DNA from: a virus
Direction: 5' to 3' (one strand)
IMG/VR virus record: IMGVR_UViG_3300022816_000110
Coordinates: 1 to 49,799 of that record
Length of the DNA: 49,799 nucleotides
Numbering within the stretch: the stretch's first letter is position 1; every line of letters starts with the position of its first letter. The notes beneath the pieces are model-generated. The model ran no database searches. It had not been told where the DNA came from and worked only from the letters and a program-made list of their open reading frames with translations. This document shows, piece by piece, positions 1 to 8,267 of this stretch. Position numbers and translations under genes: made by a program.

Positions 1-2
1 TA

Positions 3-93
3 GCACTGCCCTATACATTCCAAGTCAGACACGTCAAAGACGATGATAAATCCTATTATTGGGCAAATGTAAAAGAATTAGACGGATGCCACA
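3..93 (+). pseudogene. HicB-like antitoxin fragment (N-terminal part)
   Basis: Frame 3 of the first bases reads as an open peptide with YTFQVRHVKDDD followed by [15 protein letters not shown]. This resembles the N-terminal half of HicB/UPF0150 proteins, whose usual pattern is Y-x-A-x-V-P-E-L-P-G-C-x-T-x-G. The match stops where the inverted repeat begins, so the gene is cut at its conserved GCxT motif. HicB proteins neutralise the HicA mRNA interferase; no HicA is visible because the window starts here. The family call rests on this short motif only. Confidence 0.4.
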
Positions 94-649
94 CTTCTGC
101 GCACATAGCCATCGGCCATTCATCCCTATCATAACCTTTTTTTGTATCAATACCTTTTAAGGATTCTGCGCGGTTATCTTCAGCACCGCTTCGATCAATC
201 GTACATACAGCTGATTTTCCACTCTCAAGGGCATTCAAAATATGTGCTGCCGTTTCAGGGAAACGATCCGATGGGAACTCCAAGGTAACTTCTGCAACCT
301 CAGCAGTATTAACAGCAACTGCTGAAGCTTCAGGTGTTTCTTTAACAATCGAATCCGTTGTAGCAGGTGAAGCAGAAGTTGAAGAGACTACTACCTCAGG
401 AGAAGGTTTCTCTGAAGCTTGAGGCGTTGGTGTGATAGCTGTAGAGGTTTGATCTGGAAGTCCTAATTCCTGCTGAACAGTAGCAGCACAACCACCGAAT
501 GAAATCACTATAACTCCTACGCAAGATAAGCAGATCCATTTGAATTTTGTTACATTCTGTTTTATGAACTTTTTAATGATCCAGCCGGCCCCACCGACAA
601 CGAACCCAATAATAGATAAGAGTGCTAAAACGACAAATATTCCAAACAA
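56..649 (-). pseudogene. Truncated copy of NucA/NucB-like nuclease gene
   Basis: This is the inverted-repeat copy of the nuclease gene at 2531-3484. It keeps the N-terminal membrane segments, the Thr/Pro/Ser-rich linker and the first half of the nuclease domain, up to MAMCAE. It then continues into 11 unrelated residues from the flanking fragment. The distal nuclease half (NRGAGS) and the C-terminal excalibur domain are missing, so the product should be inactive. It may not exist in the real genome if the inverted repeat is a fold-back artefact. Confidence 0.7.
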
Positions 650-774
650 AATCGTTCCCCCTCAAACAAAATATAGTATGATTCTACTACATTCTCTTTA
701 CATTGGGTATATTTTCCTAGTACGAATTCCGATATAAATGCTAATAGTAGGAAAGGGGATATTCAAATGGCACG
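94..774. repeat. Left arm of 681-bp inverted repeat
   Basis: Positions 94-774 are the reverse complement of 2406-3086 (position x pairs with 3180-x). The arms hold the shared upstream region of two ATGGCACG starts and the first part of the NucA/NucB-like nuclease gene. In this arm the nuclease gene is cut after its MAMCAE residues and runs into foreign bases. The outer joint shares cttctg and the inner joint shares atggcacg with the partner. Identity was checked at both ends and from identical translations in between, not base by base. Confidence 0.9.
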
Positions 775-1225
775 TAGAAGCAATGAACATTTCCTGCAAG
801 AGCTTGAGCGTTTAAAATCCGAGAACGCCGACTTGAAGCGTCAAATTGCAGTTGCGCTTGTTCCTAACATTACTCACAGTAATGTTAGGAACAGTAATAT
901 CAAAACCTCTCCTCGCCATGTGCAGGAGTTATGGGAAATCCATTTGAGCAGCACAAAAACTGATTACAATACAGAAGCCTTGGAAGACGCACACAACTCT
1001 CTTTTCCGTCTCTTGTTTCCTCTTAACTCCAAAACGGTCAAAGTTGAACAGAAGGCACAATACGTCTGCCCCTTCACTGGAAAACGTTATGGCAGCATCG
1101 ACGCTCTAGTTCGTGCTGCTATTCCACATCTTATTAAAGGTTCTGAACATAGAATTATTCAAACTCAACAGCTCGAACGAATTAGGCAACGCGATAATAG
1201 TCCGAAATACTTGGATCAGATATAG
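767..1225 (+). CDS. Hypothetical protein with N-terminal coiled coil
   Basis: This 152-residue protein is not one I recognise. Residues 5-30 (LQELERLKSENADLKRQI) form a heptad-like coiled coil. The rest is mixed polar sequence with a YVCPFTGKRYGS stretch near residue 95. The start has a good AAGGGG ribosome site, but that upstream sequence belongs to the inverted repeat and the match ends eight bases into the gene. The true upstream region may therefore differ. A perfect 15-bp inverted repeat lies inside the gene at 860-892. Confidence 0.55.
   Translation: MARRSNEHFLQELERLKSENADLKRQIAVALVPNITHSNVRNSNIKTSPRHVQELWEIHLSSTKTDYNTEALEDAHNSLFRLLFPLNSKTVKVEQKAQYVCPFTGKRYGSIDALVRAAIPHLIKGSEHRIIQTQQLERIRQRDNSPKYLDQI
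860..892. repeat. Perfect 15-bp inverted repeat, 3-bp loop
   Basis: The arms gttcctaacattact and agtaatgttaggaac are perfectly complementary and separated by cac. They lie within a coding sequence and encode the PNITHSNVRN stretch. No T-run follows, so it is not a typical terminator. It could be a protein-binding site or a strong mRNA hairpin. Confidence 0.85.
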
Positions 1226-1331
1226 CCATCCCCGGGTTCAGTAGTTTACAACCGTAATTTATATAAAGTTCATTGACATTCCTCTTCACTTCCAATACGA
1301 TTATCCCAAATAGAATTAAGGATGAGCGCCT

Positions 1332-1649
1332 TTGTATCGATTCAAGTTTGAGATCAGCGCAAATGGATTTTTATTGAAGTCTCATTTCAGCACAAACGAA
1401 GCAACTGGTTTGAAATGGTCTAAAAAATATGCCGGTGAATTTCAAAGAAAAGTGGCAAACATCAATTTAAGAGTTACTGTTTCAGAAAGAGAGAACCAAG
1501 CTAAAATATGGCAGTATAGCGGCAAACCTTACATTTACAAAAAGACTCTCGTAAAGAAACCTCTTGAACAGAATGAAAAAAGCGAAAATGTACTGCTTGG
1601 TAAAATAGAAAGAGAGCCCACCAACCGATGGGCTTTCTTTTCCAACTAA
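1332..1649 (+). CDS. Hypothetical basic protein (weak call)
   Basis: A 105-residue open frame with a TTG start; aagga lies about 11 bases upstream. The sequence is lysine-rich (WSKKYAGEFQRKV, YKKTLVKKPLEQ) with no family I recognise. Its last dozen codons overlap a rho-independent terminator hairpin, which is unusual for a real gene. The frame may be partly spurious, or a remnant. It converges on the Mrr-like gene. Confidence 0.3.
   Translation: MYRFKFEISANGFLLKSHFSTNEATGLKWSKKYAGEFQRKVANINLRVTVSERENQAKIWQYSGKPYIYKKTLVKKPLEQNEKSENVLLGKIEREPTNRWAFFSN
1614..1642 (+). terminator. Rho-independent terminator
   Basis: The stem agccca/tgggct with a short loop is followed by ttctttt on the plus strand. 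It lies between the two convergent genes, overlapping the end of the upstream frame. Confidence 0.6.
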
Positions 1650-1657
1650 ATCAACTA

Positions 1658-2413
1658 TTATGAAATATTCTGAATTACTTTCGTATACCTACATTTCGGA
1701 AAATTAGAGCATCCGTAAAACTCGCCCCGAGAACTCTTCCTCTTCATTAATAAATATCCACAGCGTTCGCACTCTTGATCGTCATATAGTTCCTGCTTTG
1801 CTTCAATCATTGGCTGTTCAGCTACTGGATCGGCAACTGATAAAGTTACTGGCCCATTCAAAACTAGTATCATCTCGATCAGCTGTGTGCGATTAATCAA
1901 GCGTACTCCGTTTGACTTGGCTAGAGTATATGCAGCAGCGGTATAATCACTGTTCGTTACAACCCAAGCCTCTGAAGCCCCGTAATGATTCAATGCTGTA
2001 TGGACTTCTTGGACGGCCTTTAGACCGACATTTTTGCTATACCGTTTCGCTTGTACCACTATTTTCTTACCTGCTTTTGAGATGATTAAATCTGCGCCAT
2101 AATCACCGGCAGCCTGAGTAACTTCAGCATTATAACCGTGTGCTTCAAAAAGATGCCCCAGATACTTTTCGAACTGCCTACCTTCCATTTTATCTATCTC
2201 TGCTATCCCCGATCGTTTTAATCGTTCTTCTCGTTTTTGATTAATGGAATTGATAATAATTATGTACCCAGCTAATATAACTCCTGCCGCCACTCCTACG
2301 GCTACGTATGAAGCTGTGAGTTTATAAGCTCCCCATCCTGCTCCAATCATAAGTAATAATAAAAATGCTTGTTCCGGCTCTAGTTGTTCATTTTTTCTCC
2401 TTCTCCGTGCCAT
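1658..2413 (-). CDS. Membrane-anchored Mrr-like restriction endonuclease with zinc ribbon
   Basis: A 251-residue protein in three parts. Two hydrophobic helices lie at about residues 15-55. An Mrr-type PD-(D/E)XK domain follows at about 75-180, with MEGRQFEKYLGHLF, GDYGADLII and the catalytic VVQAKRY stretch (the QAK form of the active site). The C-terminal zinc ribbon (CERCGYLL...GCSNFPKC) is of the topoisomerase I type. Mrr-family enzymes cut modified or foreign DNA. The ATG start has an AAGGGG ribosome site. Whether it belongs to the prophage or to the host flank is unclear. Confidence 0.85.
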   Translation of the reverse strand: MARRRRKNEQLEPEQAFLLLLMIGAGWGAYKLTASYVAVGVAAGVILAGYIIIINSINQKREERLKRSGIAEIDKMEGRQFEKYLGHLFEAHGYNAEVTQAAGDYGADLIISKAGKKIVVQAKRYSKNVGLKAVQEVHTALNHYGASEAWVVTNSDYTAAAYTLAKSNGVRLINRTQLIEMILVLNGPVTLSVADPVAEQPMIEAKQELYDDQECERCGYLLMKRKSSRGEFYGCSNFPKCRYTKVIQNIS

Positions 2414-3086
2414 TTGAATATCCCCTTTCCTACTATTAGCATTTATATCGGAATTCGTACTAGGAAAATATACCCAATGTAAAGAGAATGTAGTAGAATC
2501 ATACTATATTTTGTTTGAGGGGGAACGATTTTGTTTGGAATATTTGTCGTTTTAGCACTCTTATCTATTATTGGGTTCGTTGTCGGTGGGGCCGGCTGGA
2601 TCATTAAAAAGTTCATAAAACAGAATGTAACAAAATTCAAATGGATCTGCTTATCTTGCGTAGGAGTTATAGTGATTTCATTCGGTGGTTGTGCTGCTAC
2701 TGTTCAGCAGGAATTAGGACTTCCAGATCAAACCTCTACAGCTATCACACCAACGCCTCAAGCTTCAGAGAAACCTTCTCCTGAGGTAGTAGTCTCTTCA
2801 ACTTCTGCTTCACCTGCTACAACGGATTCGATTGTTAAAGAAACACCTGAAGCTTCAGCAGTTGCTGTTAATACTGCTGAGGTTGCAGAAGTTACCTTGG
2901 AGTTCCCATCGGATCGTTTCCCTGAAACGGCAGCACATATTTTGAATGCCCTTGAGAGTGGAAAATCAGCTGTATGTACGATTGATCGAAGCGGTGCTGA
3001 AGATAACCGCGCAGAATCCTTAAAAGGTATTGATACAAAAAAAGGTTATGATAGGGATGAATGGCCGATGGCTATGTGCGCAGAAG
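2406..3086. repeat. Right arm of 681-bp inverted repeat
   Basis: This arm is the partner of 94-774. It covers the first eight bases of the Mrr-like gene, the divergent intergenic region and the 5' part of the nuclease gene. Both genes run intact through this arm, so this copy is likely the parental one. Confidence 0.9.
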
Positions 3087-3484
3087 GCGGTAAAGGCGCG
3101 GACATTGCATATGTGACACCATCTGATAATCGCGGTGCCGGCTCATGGGTAGGTAACCAACTTGAGGATTTAAAGGATGGTACGAAGGTTTTGTTTGTGG
3201 TTGGAGAATCAGATTCTACAGTCGATGCAGTTGTACCTGCAACCGATATTGCCGTGGCTACAGAGAAGCCTGTTGCCACTAAGAGACCCGCTGCAACCGC
3301 AAAACCAGCAGCTACAAAATCACCAACTGCAAAACCAACAGAGGCCCCAGTTATGGTTGAGGGTACTGTTTATTATGCTAACTGTTCTGCTGTCAGAGCT
3401 GCTGGTGCTGATCCAATTTATGAAGGTGATCCAGGCTACAGTCGTAAGCTAGATCGCGATGGTGATGGTGTTGCTTGTGAATAA
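2531..3484 (+). CDS. Secreted or membrane-tethered NucA/NucB-like DNase with excalibur domain
   Basis: A 317-residue protein with a TTG start behind a strong GAGGGGGAA ribosome site. Hydrophobic segments lie at about residues 3-25 and 38-55, the second ending in a lipobox-like FGGC. A Thr/Ser/Pro linker follows. The nuclease domain (about 120-230) has the NucA/NucB hallmarks [28 protein letters not shown] and NRGAGSWVG. An Ala/Lys/Pro-rich spacer leads to a C-terminal excalibur calcium-binding motif ([12 protein letters not shown]...DRDGDGVAC). These enzymes act on extracellular DNA. The gene is divergent from the Mrr-like gene. Confidence 0.85.
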   Translation: MFGIFVVLALLSIIGFVVGGAGWIIKKFIKQNVTKFKWICLSCVGVIVISFGGCAATVQQELGLPDQTSTAITPTPQASEKPSPEVVVSSTSASPATTDSIVKETPEASAVAVNTAEVAEVTLEFPSDRFPETAAHILNALESGKSAVCTIDRSGAEDNRAESLKGIDTKKGYDRDEWPMAMCAEGGKGADIAYVTPSDNRGAGSWVGNQLEDLKDGTKVLFVVGESDSTVDAVVPATDIAVATEKPVATKRPAATAKPAATKSPTAKPTEAPVMVEGTVYYANCSAVRAAGADPIYEGDPGYSRKLDRDGDGVACE

Positions 3485-4544
3485 TAATTCAGATAACAGC
3501 TACAGTCACGATCTAACCAGTATCCTAACTAGTTTAAATCACATGCTTAAATCTTTAAATAAGAAATTAATAATTTTTTTTGAAGAGAAACAAGATTTCA
3601 TTCCATTTTCAAATATGATTATTAGATACCTCAAACTTTCTTTGCCTGTTAAGCTAATACTAGGTTTCCTAAGTGGATTCGTAGGGTTCAATATAGCATA
3701 CTGTATCGGATTTATTATTGTTCAAAGTAAAGGTAAAAATGAAGTTCTATCAGTAATAACTGCATTTCAGAACCCTATCGAATTTCCTTTCTCATTAGTT
3801 CTTTTATATTCTTTTATTTTTTCATTCTTAATAATATGTGCATTACTACCCATTTTCTTGTTTCTTTTTTTAATAAAAATATATAAGATCATGAACTTGA
3901 AATTATTAGAAAAAGGACTACGAAAATCTAAAAGGTTGTTTTTGTTAGTACTTTTTATTATACTCACGCTTTTACTCTGGGGATTGGCAACTATCTTATT
4001 GATTCGTTACTCCCCCTATGTTCCATACATTATGCTTTATCAATCAAAAGAACCAGTTATGTTTGAGAACTATCTTAAAGCAATTTTTCATAACGACACA
4101 TCAATCATAAAGACTACAATTTTAAATTATGATCATTTTTATAGTGAGGTTCTATACTCACTTTCAATTGCACACTATACTACTATAGTTTTCGTATTAC
4201 TTTTATATCCCGTTTTGATATGGTATAGAAGAATCCCCCCAAATTCTTTTATCGATTTGATTCCCATATCTATTGCAATTTTAATGTTTTCCGGTATTTT
4301 TTTCGTTTCATCAACGCATCTATTCTATCAATGGGGAAATTTCGGAAAAAGTTTATCGCAATTTAATATGGACTATGTGTCAGTTGAGTATACTTTCAAT
4401 AAAGATATAGGACAGATTGAAGGTACAAGGATTTTTCAGAAAGAAAATTATTTAGTTATTAGAGATTCGTGTAATTCATTGCACTATATTACTTCAAACG
4501 AGGTTCATGTGACTACCCTTTCCAAATCCCCTTTTTGTAGGTAG
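3477..4544 (+). CDS. Multi-pass membrane protein, unknown function
   Basis: About 355 residues with five or six strongly hydrophobic segments (near residues 60-85, 110-145, 160-185, 235-255 and 265-290) and an unstructured polar start. No family is recognised. The frame is open from 3459, but GTG at 3477 overlaps the stop of the nuclease gene by a few bases and suggests translational coupling, so I chose it. The C-terminal tail is probably outside the membrane and carries two cysteines. It might assist export of, or immunity to, the upstream nuclease; that is inferred from neighbourhood alone. Confidence 0.65.
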   Translation: MNNNSDNSYSHDLTSILTSLNHMLKSLNKKLIIFFEEKQDFIPFSNMIIRYLKLSLPVKLILGFLSGFVGFNIAYCIGFIIVQSKGKNEVLSVITAFQNPIEFPFSLVLLYSFIFSFLIICALLPIFLFLFLIKIYKIMNLKLLEKGLRKSKRLFLLVLFIILTLLLWGLATILLIRYSPYVPYIMLYQSKEPVMFENYLKAIFHNDTSIIKTTILNYDHFYSEVLYSLSIAHYTTIVFVLLLYPVLIWYRRIPPNSFIDLIPISIAILMFSGIFFVSSTHLFYQWGNFGKSLSQFNMDYVSVEYTFNKDIGQIEGTRIFQKENYLVIRDSCNSLHYITSNEVHVTTLSKSPFCR

Positions 4545-4685
4545 TTATTTCGCTTTTAACCTTTACAGATATGCGCATTTATTTATTTTCAAACGAATTA
4601 CAGATAACAATATTAACCATTAGTAACTATTTGGAGCACAAATTACATTCACATAGAAATCGCGTACAAGAAGCAATGGACCGAG

Positions 4686-4715
4686 TTGCTTAAAATAATC
4701 ATTATCGACTATAAT
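4686..4715 (+). promoter_or_regulatory. Sigma-A-type promoter of the GHKL operon
   Basis: TTGCTT (4686-4691) and a perfect TATAAT (4710-4715) are separated by 18 bp. They lie 40 bp upstream of the start codon at 4755, which has an AAGGGGGAA ribosome site. Confidence 0.65.
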
Positions 4716-4754
4716 TTAGTAAATAGATAGATCGATCAATCAAGGGGGAACAGG

Positions 4755-6191
4755 ATGGCAATCCTAATTGATATTGGAATCCCATCTCCAATGAAATCCA
4801 TTTCCTCAAAAAATAGAAGAGGAAAATCTAAATATCATCATAAAATTGTATTAATGAAAATTCGTGAACGAAGAAGTCAGAAACAAATTATTAGAAAAAA
4901 GCGTAAAGCAGTAAAAAAAATCAAACGTATGAAACGCTTTTTCGAAGGAGAACGTTTTACAAATTCATTCATTAAATTTATAAAAACAAGTAAATTCACT
5001 AACAATAGTGAACCAGCAAAAAAACTCAAAAAAGATAATGATGGACATGTTATTATTAATATCCCACAAACTTTTTCACTTTTTCACAATCCAGATAAAG
5101 TTATCGAAACATATCACATTATTTTCAAATATGGATCTATGAGCTCAATACCGGGTCTAAATTTCAATCATACATTATGTACAGATTTAGAATTAGGTGC
5201 CTCAGCTGTCATGGACGTATTTGTAATACATCTTCTGGAGTATAAAAAACGTCTCTTAAAAAAATCGTTTGCTATCAGTGGAACTTTGCCTTCTAAAGGT
5301 CAGATCTCAGAGGTGCTGTTTGTAAGTGGATTACTCAAGCATTTAAAAATTGATAAAAGTATTCCTAAAATAATTCATGAACACAAACAAAACCTTAAGA
5401 CACTTGAGTTGATCCGTGGTGGTCAACATGCTACAACAATGTTGGTAACAAAAGCAATGAATTCTCAAACGGCAGCAACCAAAATAATAAAATATATCGC
5501 AGAATGTGTTCGAACTCAGGACTGTGAATTATCTAAAGAAGGTCATCGATATTTTTCACATCTAATTTGCGAAGTCCTCGATAATTGTCAAATACATTCA
5601 GGAGACTTCTGTCAGTGGTTCGCGCTTGGACATTTTGATATCGTTGAGGGCAATACATATGGACAGTGTAATCTTGTACTATTTAATTTCGGTAATACTA
5701 TTTATGAAAGTTTAAAGAATGGTCAACTTTCACCAGAAATAGAAAGTCAACTTTATAATCTAAGTAAACAATTTACAAATAAGCGCAAAAGTGATTGGAA
5801 CGAAGAAGAACTATGGACATTATACGCATTGCAGGAAGGAATAAGTAGATTAAAGAATACAGATGAAAACCAAAGAGATCGAGGAGTAGGAACCGTTAAG
5901 CTCATAAACGCATTCCAAGAAATCGGACGAGCAAAAGATGGAAATACACCTACCATGAGTATTATTTCAGGGAATACATACATACTGTTTAACAATAAAT
6001 ATTTTTTAGAAGATAAAGTGATTGATGGCACAACTGTCAAAACAATCGCATTTAATGAAACCAACGACATAAATTTGCCGCCAGACCCCGAGAATGTAAA
6101 AAGACTCGAAAATTACTTTCCTGGAACAATTATTACAATGAAATTTTATTTAGACTCAAATTTCATTAAGCCTGATACGGAGGAAATATAA
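4755..6191 (+). CDS. GHKL-type ATPase protein, first gene of a three-gene operon
   Basis: A 478-residue protein. The N-terminus (about 20-62) is very basic (RRGKSKYHHK, KIRERRSQKQ), suiting nucleic-acid or membrane contact. The C-terminal half carries histidine-kinase-like ATPase motifs: an N box (HLICEVLDNCQIHSG, E273 and N277), a G1-like stretch (LFNFGNTIYE, about 309-318), G2 (RDRGVGT, 374-380) and a G3-like PGTIITMKF (456-464). No His phospho-acceptor domain or transmembrane segment is seen. It is followed without a gap by a STAS-like protein, a pairing that recalls anti-sigma kinase/anti-anti-sigma switches. It lies past the lysis genes on the opposite strand, a usual site for phage cargo. 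Confidence 0.75.
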   Translation: MAILIDIGIPSPMKSISSKNRRGKSKYHHKIVLMKIRERRSQKQIIRKKRKAVKKIKRMKRFFEGERFTNSFIKFIKTSKFTNNSEPAKKLKKDNDGHVIINIPQTFSLFHNPDKVIETYHIIFKYGSMSSIPGLNFNHTLCTDLELGASAVMDVFVIHLLEYKKRLLKKSFAISGTLPSKGQISEVLFVSGLLKHLKIDKSIPKIIHEHKQNLKTLELIRGGQHATTMLVTKAMNSQTAATKIIKYIAECVRTQDCELSKEGHRYFSHLICEVLDNCQIHSGDFCQWFALGHFDIVEGNTYGQCNLVLFNFGNTIYESLKNGQLSPEIESQLYNLSKQFTNKRKSDWNEEELWTLYALQEGISRLKNTDENQRDRGVGTVKLINAFQEIGRAKDGNTPTMSIISGNTYILFNNKYFLEDKVIDGTTVKTIAFNETNDINLPPDPENVKRLENYFPGTIITMKFYLDSNFIKPDTEEI

Positions 6192-6526
6192 TGAAAAATG
6201 TGATTGAAATTAATTTAGGTCGTTTTCTAAGCCCAAATTCAAAAATATTATCTGGACGAAATGAGGGTTTTGATGCTAGAAAACAACTTAAAATTAATGA
6301 CTTTGATACTAATGATTTAGAATATGTTATAAAAATCCCTCAAGACACATGGTCAATAAATTCTTCATTTTTTCTTGGATTATTCGGAAAAAGCATTAGA
6401 GATATTGGAGAGTCTAAATTTCGCAAGAAATATTTGTTTGCAAATTGGAACGAATCTCTTCTAGATGATATTGAGGATGGAATTGTAGAAGCACAAAAAA
6501 ATAAAACGGCTCTAGAGGAAAAATAA
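6191..6526 (+). CDS. STAS-like (DUF4325-like) protein
   Basis: A 111-residue protein whose ATG overlaps the stop codon of the ATPase gene (TAATG), so the two are translationally coupled. The sequence (INLGRFLSPNSKILSGRNEG, YVIKIPQDTWSINSSFFLGLFGKSI) resembles the STAS-like DUF4325 family, with a beta strand followed by a WSINSSFFLGLFG helix. Such proteins often accompany GHKL ATPases and may be the regulated partner. No obvious phosphorylatable STAS serine can be assigned with certainty. The family assignment is from memory of the pattern. Confidence 0.6.
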   Translation: MKNVIEINLGRFLSPNSKILSGRNEGFDARKQLKINDFDTNDLEYVIKIPQDTWSINSSFFLGLFGKSIRDIGESKFRKKYLFANWNESLLDDIEDGIVEAQKNKTALEEK

Positions 6527-7288
6527 ATGAAATTTTTGATTATAGTGCTTTTAATCATCTTCATAATTTATCAATTCTTTCATACCATTGATTTATTATA
6601 TTTTGCAAAATCATTAAAGACTAACTTAGTATATGTTATAAAAGCAATTAAAAACGACTCAACTTTTGATTTTCTAAAAAGTTTAGCTGCGTTCGGAACT
6701 CTTTTCACATCTTTGTTTAATATTTGCTTGGTTATCTTTTTTTTCAGATCAGAAAGAAATTATAAAAATAAAATGCTAGATGTTGAACGACAATCATTTT
6801 GGTATCGCAAATTAATTTTGGAGAAAAAAATTGATACTGTATCAAAAGTATTTGACACAATTGAAGTTGAAGATTTTTATAATATTGACACTCAAAACAA
6901 TATAAAACCAGACAAAAGAAGACCACCAATAAAATCCAAAGTTATCGAACAAGAGCCAAAAGAAAAGATTTTTGTCGACAAAATAAAAACTGGGCTCAAA
7001 TCCCTTAAACGCGAAACAGGAGAATTAAATGGGTTAATACGAATAATTGATCCTAAATTCGCCAATACATTAGATGAGTGTATTTCTTTTTTTGCAGATG
7101 AGTACATGAAAAGCTGTTATAGCTACTTCAATTCACAGAAACGTTTATCAGACCACATTTTATTAATCAATAATTACAAACAACAATATTATGAGCTTAT
7201 TTATATTTATGAAAAAAATGGTTATAAACTCATCAAAGAAAAAAAATCGAAATTCAAACGTTTTACTTATTGGCTACGTCATAACTAA
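6527..7288 (+). CDS. Two-pass membrane protein with cytoplasmic coiled coil
   Basis: A 253-residue protein whose ATG directly abuts the previous stop. Hydrophobic helices lie at about residues 2-22 and 48-72 (FLKSLAAFGTLFTSLFNICLVIFFF). A charged, helix-rich domain follows (RNYKNKMLDVERQSFWYRKLILEKK), then Lys-rich sequence to the end. No family is recognised. As the last gene of the operon and its only membrane protein, it could be the effector controlled by the ATPase/STAS-like pair. That is inference from layout only. Confidence 0.6.
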   Translation: MKFLIIVLLIIFIIYQFFHTIDLLYFAKSLKTNLVYVIKAIKNDSTFDFLKSLAAFGTLFTSLFNICLVIFFFRSERNYKNKMLDVERQSFWYRKLILEKKIDTVSKVFDTIEVEDFYNIDTQNNIKPDKRRPPIKSKVIEQEPKEKIFVDKIKTGLKSLKRETGELNGLIRIIDPKFANTLDECISFFADEYMKSCYSYFNSQKRLSDHILLINNYKQQYYELIYIYEKNGYKLIKEKKSKFKRFTYWLRHN

Positions 7289-7309
7289 TGCTTATAAAAT
7301 ATTTTAAAA

Positions 7310-7338
7310 AGCCAACTGACCAATTCGGCCCGTTGGCT
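7310..7338. terminator. Bidirectional terminator between the late operon and the GHKL operon
   Basis: The stem AGCCAAC/GTTGGCT lies between two convergent genes. On the minus strand it is followed by a long T-rich tail (ttttt aaaatatttt), which ends the late operon. On the plus strand it is followed by atcttatt, a weaker tail for the cargo operon. Confidence 0.75.
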
Positions 7339-7344
7339 ATCTTA

Positions 7345-7983
7345 TTATTGTATGGCTTGTCCACTTGCTATCCGCAACTCATTAGCTAGGCGGTTATATT
7401 CATTGCGCGCTTCCTTGTCCTCAGTAGCACCATACCCTGCTTTTAAAAATCCAATGATCTTGTTTGCATCTTCTGGCTTCAACATCGGTTTTACCTCCAC
7501 TTTAGGCGGCACCACAACGGGCGCTGCTGCTTTGAAATAGTCTTGCAGGTATTTGGTAGGTTCAACAACTCCAGCCTCTGTAGCTGTCCATCCAAAGCTA
7601 GGAGATGCCGTCTTGCGAATCTCATAGTGCAAGTGATTGCCTGTACTCGCCCCCGTAGTGCCTTGTCTGCCGATCAGTTGATCGCGCGCCACCTTTTGCC
7701 CCACCTTAACAGCGGCGACGCTGAGATGGGCGTATAAATGGAGAAAGCCTTTATCATCCTTGATTGATACGACAATACCCATCTCCGCTGGCATTCCGAT
7801 ACCAGGCTTACCCAACCCAGCATACATTACCGTGCCAGCTACAAAAGCATGTAGCGGTCCATTGCCGGGAGTGACCACCAAGTCGACGCCACGGTGAAAC
7901 TTGTTAACGTGAAGTACAGGATGCATACGCATGCCGAATGGACTGGTTAATCGATATGATGGATCATAACTCCAATTACTCAT
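7345..7983 (-). CDS. M23 family peptidase endolysin
   Basis: A 212-residue LytM/M23 metallopeptidase that should cleave peptide cross-bridges in peptidoglycan. The zinc motifs are clear: HRGVDL (HxxxD type), HLYAHL and GNHLHYE. A Pro/Val spacer and a short charged helical tail replace a classic cell-wall-binding repeat. The frame is open further upstream, but ATG at 7983 overlaps the holin stop as ATGAGTAA and is the likely start. It is the last gene of the late operon and the lysis enzyme of the cassette. Confidence 0.88.
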   Translation of the reverse strand: MSNWSYDPSYRLTSPFGMRMHPVLHVNKFHRGVDLVVTPGNGPLHAFVAGTVMYAGLGKPGIGMPAEMGIVVSIKDDKGFLHLYAHLSVAAVKVGQKVARDQLIGRQGTTGASTGNHLHYEIRKTASPSFGWTATEAGVVEPTKYLQDYFKAAAPVVVPPKVEVKPMLKPEDANKIIGFLKAGYGATEDKEARNEYNRLANELRIASGQAIQ

Positions 7984-8248
7984 CGCTTTCAGCCCTCTCT
8001 TTTGCCTGCTTGATGATTTGATGACCAAATACTGCGAATGCGCCTGCTAAGACGCCCTGAATGACCGCCTCTGGCCCCCAACCAATCAACCACACTGTAA
8101 GTGCTAATGCTGCGGCAGTGACGATATAAACAATGCTCCAGTTCGGTACCTTTGGCGTATCCTTGAGCACATACCCAAGCACCCAGCATGCTGCAACAAC
8201 AATAAGTAATTTAGGGTCAATCAATTGAAAAATAGCATTCCATTCCAT
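7976..8248 (-). CDS. Phage holin
   Basis: A 90-residue membrane protein with a hydrophobic segment LLIVVAACWVLGYVL, a short KDTPKVPNW loop, a second segment IVYIVTAAALALTVWLIGW, and a third region GVLAGAFAVFGHQIIKQ ending in a charged tail. The pattern fits small Bacillales phage holins (Phage_holin_5_2-like). Holins time lysis by permeabilising the membrane. I chose ATG at 8248, which has GAGAGG at suitable spacing, over the upstream in-frame ATGs. It overlaps the endolysin start. Confidence 0.8.
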   Translation of the reverse strand: MEWNAIFQLIDPKLLIVVAACWVLGYVLKDTPKVPNWSIVYIVTAAALALTVWLIGWGPEAVIQGVLAGAFAVFGHQIIKQAKERAESDE

Positions 8249-8267
8249 TTCAATCATCCTCTCGAAT

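Noticed and set aside
540-737. 65-residue frame identical to one at 2443-2640
   Set aside because: Both are antisense shadows of the nuclease gene and its upstream region within the inverted repeat; they only confirm the repeat identity.
94-3086. Invertible phase-variation switch
   Set aside because: No invertase is encoded beside the arms, one arm carries a truncated gene fused to unrelated sequence, and the joints have short microhomology; an artefact or one-off duplication fits better.
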